From Cercis canadensis (lineage: Eukaryota; Streptophyta; Magnoliopsida; Fabales; Fabaceae), in contig QAOA01004016.1 of the NCBI GenBank assembly GCA_003255065.1, forward strand, positions 253,323 through 317,322: a stretch of DNA of 64,000 nt, read 5' to 3'. Under the pieces are notes generated by a model. It had not been told where the DNA came from, did not search any database, and saw only the letters and a program-made list of their open reading frames with translations. A program made the position numbers and the translations under genes. Below are positions 26,558 through 38,419 of this stretch, in pieces (the first letter of the stretch is position 1; every line of letters begins with the position of its first letter).

Positions 26558-26668
26558 AGCTATCCCTGGTCAGATACAGAAATGAGCCAAAAAAATAATC
26601 CCAAGTCAGATACATTGACCCCCCTTGAAACAATCTTGTGCCAAATACAATGACTTGCCAGTAAATAA
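26558..26668. repeat. Terminal remnant of the satellite array
   Basis: About three 35-bp monomers follow the Copia-like solo LTR ('ccctggtcagatacag', 'ccaagtcagatacattg', 'gtgccaaatacaatgac'). The array then ends for good. This marks the right border of the satellite domain. Confidence 0.88.
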
Positions 26669-27375
26669 ATAGAAATGAACCCACAAACACAAAAGACAAA
26701 AACATAGAAATGAACCCACAAGGACCTCGTACTTCAAATTTCTTCATCCATTTCTCAAAAAAGACAAAAGAGATTCTTTCTAGGCCTTTACTTTAGGGGT
26801 TGGACATAAGAATCTTTAGATTCTAGGTCCCAAAAGTAGAAGAAGTCCACAGTTGAAGAAAATTATAACTACAGTAATCATATTTTAAGGGAATTCAAGG
26901 AGCTTAAAGATTTTTCCAGAATACAAACCATCTTACAGAAACTACAGGATAATTCATCCCACCTGACATGTTGGAGAAGTGCAAGTGGAATGTCAAAAGA
27001 CACAAAAAAAAAGACACTTAAAACCAACTCCTAATACCTAAGAATAGAAAATAGGAAAAGAATCATAACTTTAGTTCATGTCTCATAAACCTATAATCTA
27101 TAATTAGCTTGGATTTAAACAAGTTTGGCATGAAAAAGAATCAAGTGAGCAACATACAGAATAAATAAACACTACATCCAAAAAATGTAGACATGAAAAT
27201 TACAAAGGACAAGGCATCAATGGGAATAAAGTTCACTCACAGTAAGACACCAGCTAGATTTCCACCCAATCCAAAAGGATGAGTCCGTAAGGGATGAGTC
27301 TGTGAGGGTGAAGAGCTTGAAGAGAGCAAATCAGTGAGGGAGGAAGAGATTTGGGGAAAAATTGAAGGAGGAGGT
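26669..27375. other. Low-copy AT-rich DNA, possible remnant of a host gene edge
   Basis: No gene can be assigned. Two copies of 'atagaaatgaacccacaa' start at 26,669 and 26,704, 35 bp apart. Toward 27,375 the minus strand is CT-rich ('cccaaatctcttcctccctc', 'ttcaagctcttcaccctc'), a composition like a plant 5' untranslated exon. The composition continues past the large element at 49,785 as far as about 49,830. This is only suggestive. The last five bases (GAGGT) are the target duplication of the element that starts at 27,376. Confidence 0.4.
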
Positions 27376-30082
27376 TGATGAGCTGTCGAGGCTCTCCAAA
27401 TTAGTGATTTTTATAGTCGGTTTACCAAAGCTACTTGTAGCATAAGGCAATACCAAGTCGAACCAAGGGATTACTCTAATTAGTGAATCAGATTTAGGAA
27501 CATATAAACAGGGGGTTTGTTTTGTTGAGGTGATTAACAGAAATTAATTACAAGTGGTAAACCTTAAGGAAAACAACCAATCCAAGTCTAACTGATTCTG
27601 ATTTTAATCCATCCTTGATTTCCAAGAATCCATTCAATTATTAACCTAGTTCTTGGCCTTAGAACACATCAAGAAGCCTCTCAGTCCTTTATGGATATCC
27701 ACTGGTTAAGCAACTAGAATTCGGATCAACTAAGACTAAATGAATTAAGCACTCATTCAAATCCAGTTTAACCTAAGTCTAGAATCCAGCCACGGGTAAT
27801 TAATCTGTCCAAAAGCTTAGAAACATTAATTAACCTTTAATTTCCTCTTTTATCACATGTAATTAAGCAATAAACACATGAAAATCCAAATCCGAATTTA
27901 AGCAATTCAAACAGAATATTTCAGAGAAAGCAAAGAAGTAGATTAACCACTAAATGAATAACAATCAAAGCATAATCTTAGAATCAATAATCAGAACAGC
28001 CAAAACCTGGATTGATTTGAGTATTCAGCCCTCCATGAACAAGAGAAACAAATTTTACAAAATATCTAGAAAGAAAACTTAGAAACTAAGAAAACAAGAA
28101 AAGCTGTCTACAAAATATCCTCATGAATTTCGGCTGCCTCCTTCTGAGCATATAAGCCTCCAAAAATACATGCACACCCAAATTTCCCTTAGATCACACT
28201 TATTCCCATGGGCCTTGGCTTTCATTGGGCTTTGGTTTGGGCTCAATTGGACTTGTAATGAAGAAGTTAGGCCCATTTAAGTGCCAACAGGTCTCTGGAA
28301 CCATCAGCCAACTTCGACAGAAAATAAGACCATCTAAACTATACAATTTGATGAACTGGTATTCATAACAATTGAACCTCTGCATCTTAGATTTCCAATG
28401 GGACCAGTTGCAAGTCCATACAACACCTACAGCTCAAGTTATGGGCCAAATACTGCATGCGGGTCAGTGATAACACATTATTTTATACTATTTGTTTCTC
28501 TTATACTTAGTCTTTTAGTGTGTGTTTCTAGTGAATTTTATGGCTTTTAGACATATTTTGGAGATTTGGACTTGTTGGTGCTTGTAGATTTTAATTGCTT
28601 TACTGTTAAATTCTGGCACTACTTACGTTTTTCACCATATCTTTTGCTATAGATGTCCGATTGATGTGATTCCAGTTTCGTTGGAAAGCTGACAGAAAAT
28701 GCCACATTTCATATGAAGAGCCCAGAAGCTGATTCTTGCGTCTGGACAACTGAAATTCGCGTGCAAGCAGTCCAGATTTTCTGCTCCGCCCAGCACTCCG
28801 CCCAGCATTGACTGATTTCTTTCCTTAGGGCTGCCTATTGGACCAGAGCATGTTTATTTGGGCCAACATCTGTTTTTGGGCCAGCACACATGACACTAGG
28901 GCTTGATCATGTTTTTACCATTAATAATTTAGGAAACTAGGTTTATTTTGTAATTAGGAAACCATTAGGAAACCTAGAGGAGGCAAAACAGACAATCAGA
29001 AGAGATACGAAATTCCTTGAGCTGCTGCTGCCTCCTTTGCTTAGTTCGTTTTTCCCCTTTGCTTTGTGTTCAAGTCTTCCATGGAAGGCTAAGTTCGTTT
29101 GTAATCAATTCAAGAGGAGCCAAACTTGACAATCCAGAGTTCCTGTGCTTCAACCGGGTTTGATTTAATTTAATTTGAATTACTGCTTCTCCCCTTCTTC
29201 ATGTGATTGAATGGTACTTTGATTGCATGAGTTGTATGAATTTAAATCGGTTGATTACATTCATAACAGTAATCAGATTGATAATCATACTTTAAAGGTC
29301 TTTAATATATGGTTAACTTGGATAATTCGGTTATTAAATTAATCTGGATTTAGTGATATAGAGCGGTTGCCTAGAGTCTTAATTCCATGATTAATTGAAT
29401 CCTGATTGGTAAATCAGTAGGAATTCTAAGTGTTATTGTTAGGGGTTCCAGGTAACACTTAACCAAGAATTAAATCAGATCTAGGTTATCTTTAGTGAAC
29501 AAGGATGGATTAGAGTTTGGTTGCCTGCTTGAGTTGATTGCGTTTTCTCTTATTTGATAAATTCAATTTACTGCTTTCTTAATTCTTAGTATATTGCATT
29601 CAACACAAAACCCCCCCTTATTCTGTTCTTGCTTAAGTTCTTAAAAGATTAGTTGTTCTGGTGAATCCTTGGGAGACGACACTGGTTGCATCCTATACTA
29701 CAATTTAGTTGCAATTAGTAGTTTAATTTTGTACGGTTCGGCAACCGTCAGTCAGGATTCTGCAACAGCATCTCTTCTCTGGTTTCAAGGCTGCATATGA
29801 CCTTCTGGACTTCCGAATTGGCTTTGGAGCCCTGAATTAAAGTTTTAGATAATTCTCTCAGCTTTCCTACAAGGTATGACTCGAAATTTTTAGACATTCA
29901 GAACTAAAGATATGCATGAAACACAGAGACAGCATAAAATGCCCAGTATTGCTGAAAAATACAATTAGGCACAATTGGATCCAAAGTCATGAAATATGGC
30001 CCAAACCCACTCAATTCAGCTCAAAATAGGTTTAAAAGACTAAATATGAGGGTTAACTACTGTATAAAAAGTGTATTCATCA
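27376..30082 (-). mobile_element. 3' LTR of element 2, split by a solo LTR
   Basis: Family A LTR: in plus-strand order it starts TGATGAGCTGTCGAGG and ends TATTCATCA. The family B solo LTR (28,468-29,750) divides it; once that is removed the LTR is about 1,419 bp, matching the partner at 48,365-49,784. The polypurine tract abuts it at 30,083. Confidence 0.93.
28468..29750 (+). mobile_element. Solo LTR, family B, nested in the 3' LTR of element 2
   Basis: A 1,283-bp plus-strand unit from TGATAACACA to GGCAACCGTCA. The perfect target duplication GTCAG is at 28,463-28,467 and 29,751-29,755. LTR A sequence ('catgcgggtcag' / 'gtcaggattctgc') is continuous across it once one duplication is removed. 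No internal domain is present. It is younger than element 2. Confidence 0.95.
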
Positions 30083-30097
30083 AATTCCCCCACACTT
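30083..30097 (-). promoter_or_regulatory. Polypurine tract of element 2
   Basis: On the minus strand it reads AAGTGTGGGGGAATT directly before the LTR start TGATG, identical to the tract at 39,920-39,934. It primes plus-strand DNA synthesis in this class of element. Confidence 0.85.
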
Positions 30098-30821
30098 AGT
30101 TTTTGCACGTCTCGGGCAAACTAGAATTCTAAAACTAAGAAACGAGAAAAAACAAACAAACAAACTCAAAAATTCCCAATGATATTCAAGAATTGCATAA
30201 GTTCAAAAACAAGAAGAGCACTTAAAAATTCAAGGAAGTCACAAGATTCATGAAATAAAATTTCTTCACATCCAAAATCAACATTTAAGGTAACTTCAAT
30301 TGAAAAACATGAGTCAAGAATGATAGATTCTCACAAGATATACTCTTAATCTCTCAAGTGTTTAGAAAGTAAGTATTTCACTCAATGAAACTCATGAAGA
30401 AATGCACTACCATAGGCTTGCTTATCTTCTACTTTTCCACTACTCAAACAAATACATACACAAATCAAGAGAACTTTATTTAAGGTTGTAATAGGGCCAA
30501 GGTGAAGGGTAGGAATAATATGGATATGACAAACTAAGTATCCTAAGAGAATAAAAGAGCATTGGGGAGGAATTCAATTAACAAGCATGAAACTTTTCCT
30601 AATTTCTAAACATGTAAAGCATATTCTCTCTTCTTTTCACATATTCCTTCCTTTTCCTTTTCCTTTCCTTTTTCACAATTCCGATTTTTTTTTTTTTTTT
30701 TTTATATTGAACCAATTGGCTCTTTTTTTTTCTTTCTTTCTTTCTTTCTTTGCACATTGCACAATAATTTTCATTACCTCTACACTTGCATTATTAATTA
30801 CCCACAAGCATAAGAGCTCCT
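30098..30821 (-). other. 3' untranslated region of element 2, outer part
   Basis: Non-coding sequence that matches the reverse complement of 39,209-39,919 of the nested element, including homopolymer T runs near 30,685-30,730 and a TTTC microsatellite. The rest of this region lies beyond the nested element, at 41,358-42,127. The small open frames here are low-complexity artefacts. Confidence 0.85.
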
Positions 30822-32240
30822 TGATGAACATACTTTCTATATAGTAGTTAACCCTCATATTTAGCTTCTTAAACCTCTTTTAGGCCTATTTGATTGGGCT
30901 TGGGCCTCATTTCATGAGTTTGGATCCAATTGTGCCTAATTGTATTTTTCAGCAATACTGGGCATTTTATGCTGTCTCTGTCTTTCATGCATATCTTTAG
31001 TTCTGGATGTCTAAAAATTTCGAGTCATACCTTTCAGGAAAGCTGAGAGAATTATCTACAACTTTCATTCAGGGCTCCAAAGCCAATTCATAAGTCCAGA
31101 AGGTTATATGCAGCCTAGAAGCCAGAAAATAGATGCTGTCGCAGGATCCTGACCCGCATGCAGTGTTTGGACCATAAATTGATCTGTAGGTGTCTTATGG
31201 ACTTGAAACGGATCCCATTGGAAATCTAAGACGTAGAGCTTCAATTGTTATGAAGGCTGGTTTACCAAATTGTATAGTTTCGATGGTCTTATTTCCTGTC
31301 AAAGTTGGCTGATGGTTCCAGAGACCTGTTGGCACTTAAATGGGCCTAACTTCTTCATTACAAGTCCAATTGAGCTCAAAACAAAGCCCAATGAAAGCTA
31401 AGGCCCATGGGAATAAGTGTGACCTAAGGTCAATTTGGGTGTACATGTATTTTTGGAGGCTTATATGCTCAGAAGGAGGCAGCCAAAATTCATTAGGATA
31501 TTTTAGACAGTTTTTCTTGTTTCCTTAGTCTTTAAGTTTTCTCTCTAGATATTTTTGTAAACTTGGTTCCTCTTGTTCATGGAGGGCTGAATACTCAAAT
31601 CAGTCCAGGTTTTGGCTGTTCTGATTATTGATTCTGAGATTATGCTTTGATTGTTGTTCATTTAGTGGTTAATCTACTTCTTTGCTTCCTCTGAAATATT
31701 CTGTTTAAATTGCTTAAATTTGGATTTGGATTTTCATGTGTTGATTGTTTAATTACATGTGATAAAAGAGGAAATTAAAGGTTAATTAATGTTTCTAAGC
31801 TTTTGGGCCGATTAATTACCCTTGGTTGGATTCTGGACTTAGGTTAAACTAGATTTGAATGAGTGCCTAATTCATTTAGTCTTAGTTGATCCGAATTCTA
31901 GTTGCTTAACCAGTGGATATCCATAGAATACTGAGAGGCTTCTTGATGTGTTCTAAGCCCAAGAACTAGGTTAATAATTGGATGGATTCTTTGAAATCAG
32001 GGATGGATTAAAATCAGAATTAGTTAGACTTGGATTGGTTATTTTCCTTAAGGTTTACCAATTTTAATCATTGTCTGTTGATCACTTATACAAACAAAAC
32101 CCCCAATTTAATTAACTCCCTAATTGGATTTCCTAACTAGATTAATCCTTTGGTTCGACTTGGTGTTGCCTTATGCTACAAGTAGCTTTAATAAACCGAC
32201 TATAAATTTTACTAATTTGAGGAGCCTTGGCAGCTCATCA
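30822..32240 (+). mobile_element. 5' LTR of element 1 (family A)
   Basis: A 1,419-bp LTR starting TGATGAACATAC and ending GCAGCTCATCA. The partner LTR is at 39,935. A TATA-like stretch 'cttatatg' at about 31,460 is a candidate core promoter, conserved at the matching place in the other family A LTRs. The primer-binding site follows within 6 bp. Confidence 0.95.
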
Positions 32241-32245
32241 AATTT

Positions 32246-32261
32246 TGGCGCCGTTGCCGGG
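32246..32261 (+). promoter_or_regulatory. Primer-binding site of element 1 (tRNA-Asp type)
   Basis: TGGCGCCGTTGCCGGG, complementary to the 3' end of tRNA-Asp, 5 bp after the LTR. The minus-strand counterpart in element 2 is at 48,343-48,359. Confidence 0.9.
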
Positions 32262-32919
32262 AATTATTCTAGTTTTGAATCAATATTATTAGTAGTAAAA
32301 TTGACTTTTAACTTCCCCATGATTCACCCTGCTTGTGTGTGTTTGTGTTCTTTTTACAGTTTAGGCCACTTTTCCATAACTTTTTGGCCAATTTTCTATT
32401 ATGTGTGAGGCCAGTGGCCATTGTTTTTCTTGCTTTGAGGTTTCCCTAGATGTTTTAGGTTGTCATTGTGTGAATTCTGGTGATTTGGATAATTTCCCCC
32501 TTGTTTTCCCTTAATTTTGGCTTGATTTAGTAATTTCTGCGTGTATTATTCCGGCCAAAATTTTGCGCTCCGATTGACCTGAAACTTGGTCAGTTAAAGG
32601 AAAATGGGCCAAAAATCCATAGTCACAGATTTGTTGTGAGGTCTGCATTTTTAAGCCAAATTCCACTAGTTTGACCACTTTTTCAAATTTTTAAGATTTT
32701 TTATTTGATTTTTGAGTTCCATTTTCATCCAGCTTTCATGTTGTGGTGGTAGAAAAAATTTTAAAAATGTTTAGATACCTTTTCTAGTATTATTTTGGTG
32801 TGTTTTCGCCTTTGTTTTGTGCTTTTGGTGTGTTTCTGTTTTAGTCAATTTCTGTCATTTTTGTGTGTTTTCGTGTATTGTGGTGTGTTTAGGCATTTAG
32901 CCACTGTTATGCATGGTGT
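32262..32919 (+). other. Untranslated leader of element 1
   Basis: A 658-bp T-rich region between the primer-binding site and the gag ATG. No conserved protein frame is seen. Its last part ('gtggtggtagaaaaaatt', 'aaaatgtttagata') recurs in element 2 (reverse, near 47,850) and in element 3 (from about 57,005). Confidence 0.8.
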
Positions 32920-34427
32920 ATGACTAGGTCTTCTCCTTTTGAATTACTTGAAGTAGACCCTGAAATAGAGAGAACTTTGCATACACTTGCTAGAGCACAT
33001 GAGCAGCTAATAATACAGAACCGACCATAGCTGAAAATAGACCTCTTGTTGTTATTCCTGTTGCTGACCCTGTTGATAATACTAATAGAGCTGATAATGC
33101 TAACAGGGCTAGAAATAATAATAATAATAATAACATGCAAGCTAGAGATAGAACTCTTAAGGAATTGACTAGCCCTGATGTTGCTTATCAACCTTTAGGG
33201 ATCCAATATCCTGAACTTGATACTGCATTTGAATTGAAATCTGGATTGATACACTTGTTGCCAAAGTTTCATGGCCTTGTAGGTGAAGATCCTCATAAAC
33301 ATCTAAAGGAATTCCATGTGGTTTGTTCCATAATGAGGCCACAAGGAATCTCTTAAGAGCATATCAAGTTGAGAGCATTCTCTTTCTCTCTTGCTGATGC
33401 AACTAAAGATTGGCTCTTTTACTTGTCACAAGGTTCAGTCAGAAATTGGAGTGACATGAAGAAGCTGTTCTTGGCAAAGTTCTTCCCTGCATCCAGAACT
33501 GCTGCAATTCGAAAAGACATTTATGGCATAAGGCAACTACCAGGGGAGACGTTGCATGAGTATTGGGAAAGATTCACCAAGCTGTGCTCAAGCTGCCTTC
33601 ACCATCAGATAAGTGATCAGCTTTTGATACAATACTTCTATGAGGGCTTGTCACCTCCGGATAGGAGTAACATTGATTATGCTAGTGGAGGAGTATTAGT
33701 GGATGAAACACCAGTTGCTGCCAGAGCTTTGATTTCCAATATGGCCGAAAATTCCCAGCAGTTTGGTGTTAGGATGATTCCTTCCACTAGGGGAGTCAAT
33801 GAAGTTTGTGTATCACTGGCTGACCAACAAAGAATGGAGCACAGACTTGATGAATTGACCTCCTTGGTGAGGCAGTTGGCAATGGGGCAACAAGTATCTA
33901 CACCTCAACCTGCAAGCTTGTGTGGCATTTGCGCTTGTCCATCTCATCCCACAGATGCATGCCCTACACTTCAAGATAGTGATTCTGGATTTTAGGATCC
34001 CTCTATAGTTGCAGTAGGTGTTTTTCTTGGTAGACCTCAATACCAACCATAGCAGCAGCCTAGAAATGATCCATACTCCAACACTTATAACCCTGGTTGG
34101 AAAGATCATCCAAATTTCAGATATTACAATGCTGCAGCACCACAAAAATAGTCCTCCCAGCAATAACAGCAACAGCAGTATAGGCAACCATTCCAACAAT
34201 AGAACCAATTTCAACCAGCTAGGCAAAGCCAATTTCAACAAACTAGGCCACCATTCTAGCAACAGCCTATGCAGCCAGCCGGCCCGTCAACATCCAAACA
34301 TGAGCCTTCATTGGAAGATTTGGTGAAGCAGATGGCCACCAGTAACATTCAGTTCCAACAGAGGGCAGAGTCCACCATACAGAATCTGGAAACTCAGATT
34401 GGGCAATTGGCATCATCAGTGAGTTAG
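32920..34427 (+). pseudogene. Gag of element 1
   Basis: Gag starts at ATG 32,920 (MTRSSPFELLEVDPEIERTL), the start shared by the other copies. A one-base deletion shifts the frame after about codon 27. The frame recovers in 33,135-33,356 (LTSPDVAYQPLGIQYPEL...HLLPKFHGLVGEDPHKHLKE) and stops at a TAA just before 33,357. The core follows at 33,369-33,995: FLAKFFPASRTAAIRKDIYG, LHEYWERFTKLCSSCLHHQI, LIQYFYEGLSP, then an intact C-x2-C-x4-H-x4-C knuckle (CGICACPSHPTDACP). A TAG ends it at 33,995. The Q/N-rich stretch to 34,427 is broken by further stops. Gag would form the particle; this copy cannot encode it whole. Confidence 0.88.
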
Positions 34428-35651
34428 TTGCAGTCCAAGGGTTCTGGCCAACTTCCTTCACAGACAATTTCCAATCCAAGCGGGAAGAATGTGAGTGCTA
34501 TCACGCTAAGGTCTGGAAAATCCTTGCAAGTCCCAGCCGAGCCTCAACTTGCAAGCGAGCCCCAAACGGTAGAGAAAGCAGTTTCTGAGCCAATCACCCT
34601 TGCACCTGAGAGCAAAACACCTGCAGTGCCTCTTCCCTTTCCACAGAGTGCCACTATGTCCAAGAAGGCATATGAGGCTGAGAAGGATAAAGAGCTTCTG
34701 GAGACTTTCAAGAAAATGGAAGTTAACATTCAATTGCTGGATGCTATCAAGCATATTCCTAAATATGCCAAATTTCTCAAGGAATTATGCACCCAGAGGA
34801 GGCGTCTGAAGGGCAATGAGCGAATTAGCATGAGTCAGAACGTTTCAACCCTTATTCAGCCTCTGCCCCAGAAATGCAAGGATCCAGGAACTTTCACAAT
34901 TCCATGTGTTATAGGCAATTCCAAGTTTGAGCATGCCATGCTAGATCTAGATGCTTCTATAAATGTCATGCCTATGTCTGCTTTTAGTTCCCTCTGGCTT
35001 GGACCCTTGAGTGCCACAGGAGTTGTGATTCAATTAGCAAACAAGAGCAGTGCATATCCAGCTGGATTGATTGAAGATGTGTTGGTCAGAGTTGATGAGC
35101 TGATCTTCCCTACTGATTTTTACATTCTGGAGATGGAGGGACAGTTATAATCTAGCAAGGCTCCACTCATTCTGGGCAGACCATTCCTCAAGACTGCACG
35201 GACCAAGATTAATGTGTATGCGGGAACTTTATCCATGGAGTTTGGAGATTCTGTTGTGCAGTTTAATATTTTTGATGCTATGAAGCATCCCATGGATGAG
35301 CATTCTATTTTTCACATTGATGTGATTGATGATTTGGTTGAGGATGTCTACCGTCATTTGTGTGCTGAGTTACCTGATTTGGCTGGTTTTAATGATTCTG
35401 TTCAGTGCCAATCGTGTACTGATTATGACGGTGATTCTGTCTGTGCTATTTGTGCTGAGATTTCCACCTTCTTACGTGATGATGACTCTGGTTCCCCAAA
35501 GCTGGTAGTAGCTGCTGTTTATGAGGAGATTCAGTTTGCAGAGATTGGAATTCAGCCACCTAGATTACTGCCCTCTGCAGTGCAGCCACCCAAACTAGAG
35601 TTGAAGCCTCTGCCTAAGCATCTGAAGTATACGTATTTGGCATCTGCATAG
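34428..35651 (+). pseudogene. Gag C-terminus and protease of element 1
   Basis: The open segment 34,428-35,150 starts within gag (QSKGSGQLPSQTISNP; AITLRSGKSLQVP). It continues through FLKELCTQRRRLKGNERI to the retropepsin region, which here reads LDLDASINVMP where the family has LDLGASINVMP: the Gly of the triad is replaced by Asp, so the protease is probably inactive. A TAA (35,148-35,150) replaces a CAA codon kept in element 2. The frame resumes at 35,214-35,651 with the conserved FGDSVVQFNIFDAMKHPMD linker and ends at a TAG. Confidence 0.86.
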
Positions 35652-37082
35652 CAGCTTCCTGTAATTGTGGCTAACAATTTACTTCCTGAACAAGAAGAGA
35701 GACTGCTACTGATCTTAAGAGAGCACAAGCAAGCTATTGGCTAGACGTTAGCAGATATTCCTGGAATTAGTCCATCTACATGCATGCATCGCATATTACT
35801 TGAAGATGGCGCTAAACCAGTGAGGCAACCTCAGAGGCGATTAAACCCTCTCATTCTGGACGTGATAAAGAAGTAGGTGACCAAGCTTTTGCAAGCTGGC
35901 ATCATTTATCCTATATCTGACAGCACTTGGGTGAGCCCAGTATAGGTCGTCCCAAAGAAATTCGAGGTTACAGTGGTGGCAAACCAGAACAACGAGCTGC
36001 TACCTACCGGAGTACAAAACAACTGGCGGGTCTGCATCGATTATAGGAGGCTAAATCAAGCCATCAAGAAGGAGCATTACCCCCTACCGTTCATCGATCA
36101 AATGCTAGAGCGGTTAGCTAGGAAATCGCATTACTGCTTCCTGGATGGCTACACTGGATACTTCCAGATTCATATTGCACCTGAGGATCAAGAGAAGACC
36201 ACCTTTACATGTCCCTTCGGCACGTTTGCTTACCAGCAGATGCCTTTCGGTCTTTGCAACGCCCCTGGTACCTTCCAACAGTGCATGGTGAGTATATTCT
36301 CTGACTTTTTAGAGGAGTGTATGGAGGTGTTTATGGACGATTTTACTGTCTATGGTTCTTCTTTTGATGCATGTCTGAATAGCCTAGCTAGAGTGCTGCA
36401 TCGCTGCATTGAAACTAACCTTGTTTTAAATTTTGAAAAATGTCATTTCATGGTTGAGCAGGGTATAATTTTAGGCCATGTAGTGTCTAGGAAGGGAGTT
36501 GAGATGGATCCTGCTAAAATTGATGTCATTACTATTTTATCTTACCCCACATGTGTGCAGGAAGTTCGGTCATTTCTTGGACATGCAGGTTTCTACTGGC
36601 GCTTTATCAAAGACTTCAGCAAGATAGTCATTCCGCTGTCCAGCCTTCTGCAGAAAGATGTGGAGTTTCTGTTTGATCAGAAGTGCAAGGAAGCTTTCAA
36701 CCGCTTGAAGCTAGCTTTGACCAGTACCCCTGTCATTCAGCCACCTGATTGGACACTCCTGTTCAAGCTGATGTGTGATGCTTCAAGAACTCTAGATGCT
36801 GCTCAACCAAACTACATAACCACCGAAAAAGAACTTTTATCTATTATTTTTGCATTAGATAAGTTCAGGTCTTATTTGATAGATTCTAAGGTTGTGGTAT
36901 TTTCAAATCATACAGCTCTAAAGTATCTTTTGAAGAAACCGGATGCCAAGCCACGACTGATTAGGTGGATGTTGCTGCTCCAAGAGTTTGATGAAGAGAT
37001 CCGAGACAAAAGTGGAGCAGAGAACCTGGTTGCTGATCACTTGAGCCGAATCGAGCGAGCTCCTGATCCACTACCCATTTAG
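35652..37082 (+). pseudogene. Reverse transcriptase and RNase H of element 1
   Basis: After several stops at 35,740-35,950 (two TAG from TGG/CAG, one from GAG) a 369-codon frame at 35,973-37,082 carries most of the reverse transcriptase. It has [13 protein letters not shown], the catalytic Asp in [12 protein letters not shown], the [10 protein letters not shown] and [13 protein letters not shown] motifs, and the active site [11 protein letters not shown]. RNase H is damaged twice. About 23 codons after the first catalytic Asp (CDAS) are deleted relative to element 2, and the third catalytic Asp reads SNH, where element 2 has SDH. The frame ends at a TAG replacing CAG. Confidence 0.9.
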
Positions 37083-38419
37083 GATTCCTTTCCTAACGAG
37101 CAGCTGTTAGGGCTTCATGGTGAGTTTCCATGGTATGCAGATCTTGTAAATTATCTAGTTGCCCATGCTTTGCCCTCACACGTGCATAAATAGACAAGTT
37201 AAAGAGTGAGGCAAAATATTATGTGTGGGATGATCCCTATCTCTGAAAGTTTTGTAGTGATCAAATAATTAGGAGATGTGTGCCTGATAATGAATTCTAG
37301 TCTATTTTTAGCTTTTGCCATACTTTTGCATGTGGTGGACATTTTGGTCCTCAATGTATGGCTAGGAAAGTCTTAGACTTTGGATTGTATTGGGTCACTT
37401 TATTTAGGGATGCAGACATATTTTGTAAATCTTGTGAAGAATGTCAGAGAACCAGGAATATTTCCAATAGGCATGAGATGTCCCAGTAGCCTTTGCTATT
37501 TTGTGAGATTTTTGATGTCTGGGGTATTGACTTTATGGGGCCTTTTCCTGTTTCTTTTGATTTTGTTTACATCTTACTTGATGTTGATTATGTGTCTAAG
37601 TGGGTGGAGGCGAAAGCCACTCGTACTGATGATTCTAAAGTTGTTGTGGATTTTGTTAGATCAAACATTTTCTGCAGATTTGGCATTCCTAGGGCCATCA
37701 TCAGTTATCAGGGTTCACATTTCTGCAACCGGAGCATGGCGGCTTTAATGAAGAAATATGGAGTCATGCATAAGGTTTCTACCCCTTACCACTCTCAGAC
37801 CAATGGGCAAGCTGAAGTCTCCAACAGGGAGATCAAGCATATCTTGGAGAAGACTGTCCAAGCTAATAGGAAGGACTGGAGTTTGTGACTTGAGGATGCT
37901 TTGTGGGCATACCGGACTGCTTTCAAGACATCTATTGGGATGTCTCCTTATCAAATAGTTTTTGGTAAAGCATGCCACCTTCCAGTGGAGCTTGAGCACA
38001 AGGCTTATTGGGCGGTCAAGCAGTGCAACCTTGATTTGAGCCAAGCCGAATCCCAGAGAAAGCTTCACCTCCAAGAGCTTGAGGAGCTTCGTTTGGATGC
38101 TTATGAGAGCTCCCGCATCTACAAGGAAAAGACCAAGAGGTTTCATGATAACATGGTGCTGAGGAAGGAGTTCTCTATTGGCCAGAAAGTTCTCTTGTAT
38201 AACTCCCACCTAAAGCTCATGCCCGGCAAGCTCCGCTCTCGGTGGCTTGGTCTGTTTGTTGTCACCAAGGTTTTTACTTATGGTGCAATCGAGATAGCGA
38301 GTGAGTCCACCAGCAAGGCTTTCAAGGTGAATGGGCATCGCCTCAAGCCATTCTATGAGGGAGCTAAAGAGGATATAGTGGAGGAGGTCCACTTGCACGA
38401 TGCAATCTACCTCACCTGA
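37083..38419 (+). pseudogene. Integrase of element 1
   Basis: The zinc-binding region (CHTFACGGHFGPQ-like, then CKSCEECQ) lies in broken frames at 37,090-37,492. The core is open at 37,493-37,888: first catalytic Asp in GIDFMGPF; the second should be in ISDQGSHF but reads ISYQGSHF; the Glu is present in [14 protein letters not shown] then interrupts, and 37,901-38,419 gives the C-terminal part, ending in the chromatin-facing RWxGPF-type motif as RWLGLFVV. The Asp to Tyr change alone should abolish strand transfer. Confidence 0.9.

Noticed and set aside
30587..30858. Phe/Leu-rich and Lys-rich frames
   Set aside because: They arise from poly(T) and TTTC simple sequence in the 3' untranslated region of element 2 and run into the LTR of element 1.
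32246..32261. A tRNA-Asp gene
   Set aside because: Only the 3'-complementary stretch used as primer-binding site is present; there is no cloverleaf.
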